In this document: positions 9,401-15,603 of the stretch, in pieces
Numbering within the stretch: the first letter of the stretch is position 1
Layout: each line of letters begins with the position of its first letter
Assembly (NCBI GenBank): GCA_020353535.1
Contig: CP070696.1
Location: 1,435,048 to 1,499,047 of the forward strand
Direction: 5' to 3'
DNA: 64,000 nt
DNA from: Spirochaetaceae bacterium
GTDB lineage: Bacteria; Spirochaetota; Spirochaetia; SZUA-6; DRHE01
Notes under the pieces: generated by a model
What the model was told of the DNA's origin: nothing
What the model saw: the letters and a program-made list of their open reading frames with translations, nothing else
The model's database searches: none
Program-made: the position numbers and the translations under genes

Positions 9401-10028
9401 CGTTACGGATCGTGTAGGTAATGTATCCGGATATCTGTATTCTACGTTTGTCTCCCGGCAGGGAGAAGGTCAATTCGATGGGTTCGTCAGGATTTAGATC
9501 ACCTTCGAAGCTGATTAGAAGCCCTTCAGTGGAGATGTTGTCGATGGAGACTATCCGAAGCCCAGACTTGTTTACCGAGATATCCCGAATCGAGCAGTCT
9601 GCACGCGGGATCTGCCGCATCTCGGAGTGATGTGGAGTATCGGCCAACTCCTTTTTCTTCATCTCCCGGATGTAGTTTTCGATGAGCAGAAGTTGGGCCT
9701 CCCCTTGGTAGGAGAACTCCAGGCCCAGGATGTTGGACTGCTCGTTACCATTGCCCGATTCGTAGCGGACGATTCGGCAGGGAAGCTCTAACGTGTGTTC
9801 TGAGTTGGGAAGGGTGAACGTGATCGATCGAACGGATTCGTAGGAATCGGGGAGGTTTACGACCACCTGCATGCCGGTGCGGCTGAGGTTGATTGCCTGC
9901 CCCGAAAATCGCCGGCCCTCGCCGACTAGTTGCACCGTTCCGCTATGTTCGATTCGGATATGCCTACGCTGATCCCGGTTTTCTACATTCTGGGGCTGCG
10001 CGAGATGTAAGCGATCCTCAGAAAACAT
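6408..10028 (-). CDS. Triple-PilZ / LuxD-like hydrolase / SAM methyltransferase fusion
   Basis: A 1206-residue cytoplasmic protein, first gene of the cassette. PilZ-1 has RRHIR (21-25) and NLSRTG (47-52). PilZ-2 has RQIPR (138-142) and NISTEG (164-169). A YcgR-N-like segment (~240-360) precedes PilZ-3 with RSHQR (365-369) and DISRNG (400-405). All three keep both c-di-GMP-binding motifs. Residues ~523-775 are an alpha/beta hydrolase: oxyanion region MPPGFG, nucleophile elbow SFSMS with S620 (as in LuxD-type acyltransferases rather than GxSxG), and plausible acid and base D722 and H751. Residues ~840-1200 are a class I methyltransferase with IDLGCGTG (855-862) and FYRILEPGG, separated by an unusually long insert. 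I infer a c-di-GMP-controlled enzyme releasing and methylating an acyl product. Domain calls are strong, the reaction is not. Confidence 0.88.
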   Translation of the reverse strand: MFSEDRLHLAQPQNVENRDQRRHIRIEHSGTVQLVGEGRRFSGQAINLSRTGMQVVVNLPDSYESVRSITFTLPNSEHTLELPCRIVRYESGNGNEQSNILGLEFSYQGEAQLLLIENYIREMKKKELADTPHHSEMRQIPRADCSIRDISVNKSGLRIVSIDNISTEGLLISFEGDLNPDEPIELTFSLPGDKRRIQISGYITYTIRNEFQLPRSAGLRFVDPKETVQARIRNYIVASTSSSAIKYLCDDFIQCGTEAGYSIKNRERIVGMFQDMLNDGTVLNVLLEGQLAIYESRLELLNTREKEFEAIVFLSTKQDLPVPGLTAYFTYTNGGAHYFKTTIARNQKNRLAFKLPQVVLQSEKRSHQRKVLSTDLGVTVLLHPHPENGSRQICEGRLIDISRNGFLCEVELPVSMRGVFCIGQMVRYEMDERWGLGTQGQIRRLQESALHEQKIVLHLGLEAGIERSVYRFSKVEKIEWDRASENVEKARSSGCECRVVEYTNRDKQGIRALINATRFFVKAPVVIMPPGFGKKKEVLAPLVATLLANFSVQNKDIVTIRYDGINKPGESYNCAKKVSRGYEMLHYTANQGIDDLETTLEYVYSNPWFTPERVILVSFSMSSIDARRYLATRPNHGIDLWISAMGVPSAQSTLQKILGGLDVIGNYKMGNNNGIMGILGHLIDMDSLARGLVENKFAYMTDSRRDMSRISIPTLWIYGTYDKWVDVGEVSDIMSINSYSNREVIEVPAGHNLHTSDDALKVYRIITSRIFRWLHNRSMNTVDPNHDEMIRLISYERERLQNEKGIDAESYWKSYLIGNKISDPGYDFYDNFAEFRQFMDLEARLIDLRPGDRLIDLGCGTGLLLQSILKEAKKQFQHEDHAELVAVDLVPEALEKVKMKCTRLLARYPNLASVHINYSATNLEPNRWLPICEYVCNPELDFNYLRNKIQGLKNSYIDKLIASDWEELLPIMKGEIPLPSTSLNYKYELGQECYHVIVEFNKAARFLRENLGFFSLANQRLSSGGGIVPTGLTSTTTSLPDFDQLRLGNQGLTLFYPFENNSFNKLVASLFLSYLFNPQYAVAEFYRILEPGGTALISSMKPDSDVSVIFTNYIEKLNESGGQPNAFRNSDKRLAATDMLNEAASLFELEQEGFFRFFTAEELIGLCENCGFQSIRIFQSLGNPPQAHVLVAQKPLQGDENTGGRS

Positions 10029-10039
10029 AGCAGTGCAAT

Positions 10040-10067
10040 AGTATCGTTACTAGAAAAAAAATTTCAA
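10040..10067 (-). promoter_or_regulatory. Predicted sigma70-type promoter of the PilZ cassette, near-leaderless
   Basis: On the minus strand TTGAAA (-35), a 16-base spacer rich in T, and GATACT (-10) lie just ahead of the 1206-codon gene. Only 11 bases separate the -10 from the ATG, and no SD is visible, so the transcript would start within a few bases of the start codon. Prediction from consensus only. Confidence 0.5.
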
Positions 10068-10073
10068 TAGTGT

Positions 10074-10108
10074 AAAAAAAAAAGTTACTGTCGGGCTGAG
10101 AGCCCGGA
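10074..10108 (-). terminator. Hairpin with T-tract upstream of the PilZ cassette
   Basis: Read on the minus strand, CGGGCT-CTC-AGCCCG (6 bp stem, 3-base loop) is followed after eight bases by ten T residues. The gap between stem and T-run is longer than in classical terminators. It sits between yebC and the cassette promoter, so it could stop antisense transcripts from the right, or act as an attenuator if a further promoter lies upstream. Confidence 0.35.
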
Positions 10109-10163
10109 TGGAGTCGGAATCCGGAGCTTTACGCGCTCAGACGCATCGGTCAGCCCACTCAGC

Positions 10164-10192
10164 TTGACACCCCAATGAGGGGCGTGTTAAAT
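10164..10192 (+). promoter_or_regulatory. Promoter of the yebC-ruvCAB-queA operon
   Basis: A perfect -35 TTGACA, a 17-base spacer and TTAAAT (-10) precede yebC, with GAAGGAG as ribosome binding site further down. The spacer contains CCCC-AATGA-GGGG, a palindrome that could be an operator. Strong by consensus; the regulator is unknown. Confidence 0.7.
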
Positions 10193-10216
10193 TCACCGAC
10201 GAAGGAGAAATAACCT

Positions 10217-10960
10217 ATGTCTGGCCACAGCAAGTGGGCCTCTATAAAGCATAAAAAGAGCGCCGTGGATGCCAAACGCGGCAAAGTGTTCACGAAAATT
10301 ATCCGGGAAATCAGCGTAGCCGCCCGTGCGGGCGGCGGGGATCCGGATGCCAACCCTAGATTGCGTACAGCCCTTTTAAAAGCGAAATTGTCCAATATGC
10401 CCAAGGACAACATCGACCGAGCCATCAAGAAGGGCACGGGAGAGATGGAAGGAGCCGAGTATTCCGAGCTGACCTACGAAGCCTACGGTCCCGGTGGAGT
10501 GGCGATTCTGGTCGAGGTGCTTACGGATAATCGGAACCGCACCGCTGCAGAACTTCGCCATGTTCTATCCCGAGCTGGGGGGAGCCTGGGGGAGAGTGGC
10601 AGCGTGGCCTACCTGTTCAAGCGCAAGGGCCTGATCGTGTACGATGCTTCGGAGTACTCGGAGGATGCGATCCTCGAAGTCGCTTTGGAAGCGGGAGCCG
10701 AGGACGTGAGTAAAGCGGACGGTGAGATCGAAGTCATCACAGAACCGGATGACTTCGAATCTATCCTGGAAGCGCTGGAGCAGGGCGAGTTCAAGCATCT
10801 GTCGGCGGAGGTTACCATGATCGCCGATGCGCAAGTTGCGGTACCCGAAGACAAGCTCGCGCAGATCCTCCGACTTATAGACACGCTGGAGGACCACGAC
10901 GACGTACAAAATGTCTCCACAAATCTGGATATTCCAGAGGGTTTCACCCTGGATGAATGA
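10217..10960 (+). CDS. yebC: YebC/PmpR-family regulatory protein
   Basis: 247 residues, usual family length, opening with the signature SGHSKWASIKHKKSAVDAKR. YebC proteins are conserved three-domain cytoplasmic factors. They have been called transcription regulators and, more recently, linked to translation of proline stretches (established knowledge, not visible here). The acidic C-terminal third (DTLEDHDDVQNV) is typical. It leads the Holliday-junction operon, overlapping ruvC by ATGA, an arrangement common in many bacteria. The start is ATG with a GAAGGAG site. Confidence 0.96.
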   Translation: MSGHSKWASIKHKKSAVDAKRGKVFTKIIREISVAARAGGGDPDANPRLRTALLKAKLSNMPKDNIDRAIKKGTGEMEGAEYSELTYEAYGPGGVAILVEVLTDNRNRTAAELRHVLSRAGGSLGESGSVAYLFKRKGLIVYDASEYSEDAILEVALEAGAEDVSKADGEIEVITEPDDFESILEALEQGEFKHLSAEVTMIADAQVAVPEDKLAQILRLIDTLEDHDDVQNVSTNLDIPEGFTLDE

Positions 10961-11469
10961 AAGTAATCCTCGGTATTGATCCGGGATTGGCCTCAACGGG
11001 GTATGGTGTCATTCACTGCTCTGGCAGCCGATTCCGCTGCATAACCCACGGCACCGTCCGAACATCTCCTAAAGAGGGAATGGGCGAGCGGCTGGTGAAG
11101 ATTCATCAGGGCATCATGGATATCATCACCACCTACGATCCTGAAGAAGCAGGCATCGAGACCGTATATTTTTCAAAGAACTCGAGAAGCGCTATTCCGG
11201 TTGCTCAGGCCAGGGGGGTGGTGCTTTACACCCTGGCTACCCGGGGTGTGCCTTTCGCCGAATACACGCCCCTGGAGCTCAAGCAGGCTGTTGTGGGTAA
11301 TGGGCGGGCGGAAAAGATTCAGGTACAAAAAGTGCTCAAGATGATCTTCAACCTCAAGGAGCTGCCAGCCCCGGATCATGCTGCCGACGCTCTGGCCGCA
11401 GCCTTTTGTCATGCCAATTTCTCGGGTTTTCGAAGTCATCTCACAGATTCGGGGACCAGACATGTTTAA
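10957..11469 (+). CDS. ruvC: Holliday junction endonuclease RuvC
   Basis: 170 residues, standard for the family. RuvC cuts four-way junctions after RuvAB branch migration. Acidic active-site residues are visible: the Asp in ILGIDPG (D8), the Glu in GIETVYF, and the Asp pair in DHAADALAAAFCH near the C-terminus. The ATG overlaps the yebC stop by four bases, and the 3' end overlaps ruvA by eight bases, indicating tight translational coupling. Confidence 0.96.
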   Translation: MKVILGIDPGLASTGYGVIHCSGSRFRCITHGTVRTSPKEGMGERLVKIHQGIMDIITTYDPEEAGIETVYFSKNSRSAIPVAQARGVVLYTLATRGVPFAEYTPLELKQAVVGNGRAEKIQVQKVLKMIFNLKELPAPDHAADALAAAFCHANFSGFRSHLTDSGTRHV

Positions 11470-12124
11470 CAGCCTCAGCGGTGAGATTACCTACAAGGAC
11501 GAAGAGCGCATCTTTCTCTCAAGCGGTGCGATCGAGTGGGAGATCTTCGTCAGTCGGAGCAGCAGCGACGATCTTCCGGAGGAAGGGCAAAATACCAAGG
11601 TATTTGTGTATTTGTACCATCGGGACGATCAGGTTCGTTTGTACGGATTTTCTCAAAGCTTGGAACGGGATGTTTTCCTGGATCTACTCAAGGTCGAGGG
11701 TGTAGGCCCCAGACAGGCGCTGAGAATCCTCTCCGGAGTGGAGGTAAGCCGTTTCATCGAAGCCCTGGAGGGGGAGGATCTGGAGCTCCTGTCGACTATT
11801 CCCGGAGTCGGTAAAAAAACTGCCCAGAAAATCATGCTGAAACTCAAGGGTAAGTTGCAAGTGTCCACGCCCGCGGGGATATCCCTTGAAGAGGATATCG
11901 TCAATGCCCTGGTAGGCATGGGATTCGACCGACGTGGAGCCAAAAGCGCCGTAGGTGCTGCGGCCCGCGGTCTTCGGGATAGTGAGCTTAACGCCGAAGA
12001 GCTGGAGCGGGAGCTGTTCAAGAATGCCCTATCCCAGCTCTCAGGGGGTTCCCAAGCCCCCGCCGGCGCGGCTGAGACCGGTTCTTCGAGGGCGAGTGAA
12101 CCGCGCGCCGGAGGGGCGTCGTGA
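11462..12124 (+). CDS. ruvA: Holliday junction DNA-binding subunit RuvA
   Basis: 220 residues from the ATG beginning [14 protein letters not shown]. An upstream extension that remains open within ruvC is not plausible for this family. The OB-fold domain is followed by paired helix-hairpin-helix motifs ([15 protein letters not shown] and [15 protein letters not shown]) and a C-terminal RuvB-contact domain ([21 protein letters not shown]). RuvA tetramers clamp the junction and load RuvB. The Ala/Gly/Ser-rich last ~20 residues are a non-conserved tail. The end overlaps the ruvB GTG start. Confidence 0.96.
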   Translation: MFNSLSGEITYKDEERIFLSSGAIEWEIFVSRSSSDDLPEEGQNTKVFVYLYHRDDQVRLYGFSQSLERDVFLDLLKVEGVGPRQALRILSGVEVSRFIEALEGEDLELLSTIPGVGKKTAQKIMLKLKGKLQVSTPAGISLEEDIVNALVGMGFDRRGAKSAVGAAARGLRDSELNAEELERELFKNALSQLSGGSQAPAGAAETGSSRASEPRAGGAS

Positions 12125-13146
12125 AGGATAACAGGGTCACTGCGGGAACCTTTCATCCCGAACAAGATCAGGAGGAGTACACCCTGCGTCCCCGAAAGCT
12201 CAAGGAGTTCTTGGGTCAGATGCGCCTGAAGGAAAACCTGGCGGTGTTCATCCAGGCCGCCAAACAGCGGCAGGAGAGCCTGGATCACGTGTTTTTCTCC
12301 GGTCCTCCAGGTCTGGGGAAAACGACCCTGGCCGGAATCATCGCCAATGAACTGGGGGTGCAGTTTCGAGCCACCTCGGCTCCCGCGCTGGAAAGGCCCG
12401 GTGATTTAGCAGCCATCCTGACAACGATCGGTGAAAACAACGTTTTTTTCATCGACGAGATCCACCGCTTGCGCCCTATCATAGAAGAAATGCTCTACAA
12501 TGCCATGGAGGACTTCGAAATCGACGTGGTGATGGGGCAGGGTCCCGGTGCCAGAACCATCAAGATCCCACTGCCTCCCTTTACCCTTGTGGGCGCCACG
12601 ACAAAGACCGGTCTGGTATCCGGTCCCCTGTACTCCCGCTTCGGCATCACTTCCCGTTTGGATTTCTACACGGATGAGGATATCGAAAGCATCATCCATC
12701 GCTCCGCGGGAATTCTCACCATAAAGCTCGAGGAGGCTGCATGTACCATGATAGCCTCGCGTTCTCGGGGAACCCCCAGGGTCGCCAACCGCCTGCTGCG
12801 CCGTATGCGCGATTTCGCCCAGGTGTGGGCGGACGGATTGGTCACCGCTGAGATCGTCATGCGCGGGATGAGCTCCCTGGACATCGATTCGCTCGGCTTG
12901 GACAAACTGGATCGGGATATTCTGAAAACTGTCATCGAAAATTACAAAGGAGGGCCGGTGGGCTCGGAAACCCTGGCGATATCCATCGGCGAAGCCGTGG
13001 ACACCTTAGAGGATGTCTATGAGCCTTATTTGATTCAGAAGGGACTTATACAGAGAACACCAAGAGGAAGAACGGCTACGCACCTGGCCTACGAGCATTT
13101 GGATCTCAAACAGCGGGAAAGTGAAGACCAGCAGCTTCTCTTATGA
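12121..13146 (+). CDS. ruvB: Holliday junction branch-migration ATPase RuvB
   Basis: 341-residue AAA+ motor. It shows Walker [11 protein letters not shown], Walker [10 protein letters not shown], sensor 1 LVGATTKTG and the arginine-finger segment YSRFGI, then a winged-helix C-terminal domain ([16 protein letters not shown]). The start is GTG within the ruvA stop (GTGA overlap). The reading frame runs 26 bp into queA, so the two are coupled. Confidence 0.97.
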   Translation: MKDNRVTAGTFHPEQDQEEYTLRPRKLKEFLGQMRLKENLAVFIQAAKQRQESLDHVFFSGPPGLGKTTLAGIIANELGVQFRATSAPALERPGDLAAILTTIGENNVFFIDEIHRLRPIIEEMLYNAMEDFEIDVVMGQGPGARTIKIPLPPFTLVGATTKTGLVSGPLYSRFGITSRLDFYTDEDIESIIHRSAGILTIKLEEAACTMIASRSRGTPRVANRLLRRMRDFAQVWADGLVTAEIVMRGMSSLDIDSLGLDKLDRDILKTVIENYKGGPVGSETLAISIGEAVDTLEDVYEPYLIQKGLIQRTPRGRTATHLAYEHLDLKQRESEDQQLLL

Positions 13147-14194
13147 TCTTCCCGAAGAGTCGATCGCCCAGCAACCGAGCCCCAAGAGGGGCGGCAGCCG
13201 GTTGATGGTGGTCAATCGGGACAATCGGCAAATTATCCACAGCCGCATCGATCAGCTGTCCACCTACCTGGAAAGCGGCACCGTGATGGTGCTGAATAAA
13301 ACCCGGGTGATCAATGCCCGCATTTATGGCACGTCTGTGGACAGCGGAGCGCGGGTGGAATTCTTGCTTCTCAGCGAGCTCCAACCGGGATTGTGGAGAA
13401 CATTGGCCGCCAAAGCCAGAAAACAGCTGCCGGGTAAGTGTTTTAAGTTTCCCGCAGGTATCAAAGCCCAGATCGTAGCCGAATCGGATCTGGAGACCGA
13501 ACAACAGAGTGATCGCTCCGGATTCCCCGCAGATGAAGGCTTTCGGTATCTGCGTTTCACTCCCCCGATCGACATCGACTATTTGGAAACCCATGGGCAT
13601 GTGCCGCTGCCCCCCTATATTCGCCGCAAGGACACACAGCTGGATTCCGAACGCTACCAGACGGTGTATGCGGAGGATCCGGGTTCCGCGGCTGCCCCGA
13701 CGGCGGGACTGCACCTGACCAGGGAACTGCTGGAAGGGCTGGGACAAAACGGCGTGATTCCTGTCAAACTCACCCTTCACGTGGGCGCCGGCACCTTTCT
13801 GCCGATTCGTGCCGAGAAGATCGAAGAGCACAAAATGCACGAGGAGAGCTACCACATCCCGCCGGAAACCGCAGAACTGATCAATTCGGCAATGAAGGAG
13901 GGTAGAGCGATTCTGGCTGTTGGTACCACCGTGGTTAGGGCTCTGGAATCCGCCTACGACCCAGATCGTCCCGGGGTAGCCGCAGGATCCCGGCGAACTT
14001 CCCTGTTTATCTATCCGGGGTATCACTTTAAAGTCGTCTCTCAACTGCTAACCAATTTCCACACACCCCGATCAAGCCTTCTGGTGTTGGTGTCCGCCTT
14101 TGCCGGCAGGGAGCGAATTTGGGAGGCTTATGAATCCGCTGTCCGGGAGGGCTACCGCTTCTTCTCCTACGGAGACGCTATGCTGATCCGTTGA
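13121..14194 (+). CDS. queA: tRNA preQ1(34) S-adenosylmethionine ribosyltransferase-isomerase
   Basis: 357 residues. QueA transfers the ribosyl moiety of SAM to 7-aminomethyl-7-deazaguanine in tRNA, making epoxyqueuosine. Family hallmarks are the N-terminal [41 protein letters not shown] and the C-terminal [17 protein letters not shown]. It starts at GTG inside ruvB. The partner enzyme tgt lies about 35 kb away in this window, so both queuosine steps are represented. Last gene of the yebC operon; no convincing terminator follows. Confidence 0.95.
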   Translation: MKTSSFSYDLPEESIAQQPSPKRGGSRLMVVNRDNRQIIHSRIDQLSTYLESGTVMVLNKTRVINARIYGTSVDSGARVEFLLLSELQPGLWRTLAAKARKQLPGKCFKFPAGIKAQIVAESDLETEQQSDRSGFPADEGFRYLRFTPPIDIDYLETHGHVPLPPYIRRKDTQLDSERYQTVYAEDPGSAAAPTAGLHLTRELLEGLGQNGVIPVKLTLHVGAGTFLPIRAEKIEEHKMHEESYHIPPETAELINSAMKEGRAILAVGTTVVRALESAYDPDRPGVAAGSRRTSLFIYPGYHFKVVSQLLTNFHTPRSSLLVLVSAFAGRERIWEAYESAVREGYRFFSYGDAMLIR

Positions 14195-14262
14195 ACCAGG
14201 CCGCCGGCAGGCAAGTGGCGGTGACGCTGCTGCAGACGATCAGAAAAGAATAGGCGGATAGC

Positions 14263-14859
14263 CTAGTAGGTGTTTTCGTCCATCGATAGGAACTGCTGAC
14301 GAACCCGCTGCAGGCGGTCCAGATGAGTGCCGATGATCTCCCCGTAATCCAGATCTCCATTCCAGATGCGGGCTCGTTCATCCTCCCAGATCTGGATTTC
14401 CTCCAGGTTATGATGCAGCCAGGGCAGCCTGGCGGCCCAGCTGCGGGCTTCCCGCCAATACAACAGGGCAACCTGGTAGGCCTGCTCGGCCAGTTCAAGG
14501 CTCTCCAGGTTCTGCTCTCTCCAAGGCGCGTTGTAGAAATAGGCGGTCATCTTGTCGTACTTGCTACCCAGCGTTAGGTACAGTTCGACGAGCTTCAAGT
14601 TGACGTGCATCTTGAATAGGGCTCGGTACTGCGCCCACTGCTCCTCGTTCCGGATTTCCGCCAGGGCGTACAGCGGATTGGCGAAGTCAGCCTTCAGAGC
14701 TTGTTCTAAGTAGTAGATGTTTTCCATGGTATCATCGGGATACTGGTAGAAGTGCAGATGGTACAGACGGTAAAACTGTTCGGCGTAGAGAATCCTGTAG
14801 GCAAACAGGTTCGTCGTACAGAGCAGAAGGAGAAGGATCAGGGAAGCGCTTTTCCTCAC
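14263..14859 (-). CDS. Exported protein of unknown function
   Basis: 198 residues with a clear signal peptide (RKSASLILLLLLCTTNLFA, cleavage near residue 20). The mature part is rich in Tyr, Leu, Glu and Trp, mostly helical in appearance, with repeated aromatic-containing helices; I see no catalytic motif. It overlaps the end of tmk by ATGA, so it is translated from the same mRNA. Its function is not recognised; a periplasmic or surface helical protein is the most that can be said. Confidence 0.75.
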   Translation of the reverse strand: MRKSASLILLLLLCTTNLFAYRILYAEQFYRLYHLHFYQYPDDTMENIYYLEQALKADFANPLYALAEIRNEEQWAQYRALFKMHVNLKLVELYLTLGSKYDKMTAYFYNAPWREQNLESLELAEQAYQVALLYWREARSWAARLPWLHHNLEEIQIWEDERARIWNGDLDYGEIIGTHLDRLQRVRQQFLSMDENTY

Positions 14860-15539
14860 GCTTTAACAATCGGCAGGGTGGTGAGAATGCTCCAGAATTT
14901 CTCGAAAACGAGTTCGGGATCTTGACTGCCGTCCAGCCTGTGAAGCTGCATCTCCGTGTTGGCGAAGCGCATGAAACTCCGTTCATAGGCGGCAAGGATA
15001 GCCTGCTGGATCTCCCGACCGTCGTACAGTTCCGGACCCCCGGCGGCGCGGGTGGCCAAGCGCTGCTGGCTCAAATCCACGGGCGTATCGAGGAACACCA
15101 GATGCCGGGGGAGGGGGAAGCGGCAGTTCAAGGAAAACACGAACTGGGGATCGCAGGCCAGGGATTGGTAGGCCAGGCTGGAGAACAGGTATCTGTCGCA
15201 GACAACCAGCCGATCCCGGCCGAGATGGGCAAGAATTCCATCGTTCTCCGCATACAGATGTTCGCTCCTGTCCGCGGCGAATAGCAGGGCCACGGTATCG
15301 GGGCGGGCTTGAATTTGCCTTTTTAGTATTTGTCGGATGATGAGGCCTACCGGACCCCGAGTGGGTTCTCCCGTACAAAAATGGGGTATGCCCCGATCTT
15401 TCAGTCTTTCCTCGGCCAGATGAAGCTGGGTGGTGGTTCCGGACCCATCCAGGCCCTCTATCACCACAAAATTTCCCAAAACCTCCGGCGGAAGGTCGGA
15501 CCGTCCACTACCGCTGCGCCCGCTTTTCTCACCTCCCAA
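14856..15539 (-). CDS. tmk: Thymidylate kinase
   Basis: Phosphorylates dTMP to dTDP. The P-loop is VIEGLDGSGTTTQ, the DRY-type motif is CDRYLFSSLAYQ, and FLDTPVDLSQQRL carries the usual late strand. The start is uncertain because the frame is open well upstream. TTG at 15539 has GGGGAGG five bases before it and gives 227 residues. The ATG at 15581 adds 14 residues with no SD and would run through the divergent promoter. Either way a low-complexity Gly/Ser stretch (GEKSGRSGSGRSD) precedes the core, which is unusual for Tmk. Confidence 0.92.
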   Translation of the reverse strand: MGGEKSGRSGSGRSDLPPEVLGNFVVIEGLDGSGTTTQLHLAEERLKDRGIPHFCTGEPTRGPVGLIIRQILKRQIQARPDTVALLFAADRSEHLYAENDGILAHLGRDRLVVCDRYLFSSLAYQSLACDPQFVFSLNCRFPLPRHLVFLDTPVDLSQQRLATRAAGGPELYDGREIQQAILAAYERSFMRFANTEMQLHRLDGSQDPELVFEKFWSILTTLPIVKA

Positions 15540-15555
15540 TTCCACCTCCCCACCC

Positions 15556-15584
15556 TGGACGAAAGAATCGAACCTTAGCATAAT
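15556..15584 (+). promoter_or_regulatory. Predicted promoter for the outer-membrane/exb-tam-bam operon
   Basis: TGGACG (-35), 17-base spacer, CATAAT (-10), 19 bases ahead of the ATG of the barrel protein, which has AAGG as a weak SD. It overlaps the upstream end of the divergent tmk frame. Consensus-based prediction. Confidence 0.5.
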
Positions 15585-15603
15585 CAAATCCAAGGTTTTT
15601 GTC

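Noticed and set aside
13106-14044. Long minus-strand open frame (312 codons) opposite queA
   Set aside because: It lies entirely antisense to an unmistakable QueA, is rich in His/Gly/Arg as expected from the complement of high-GC coding sequence, and shows no family motif.
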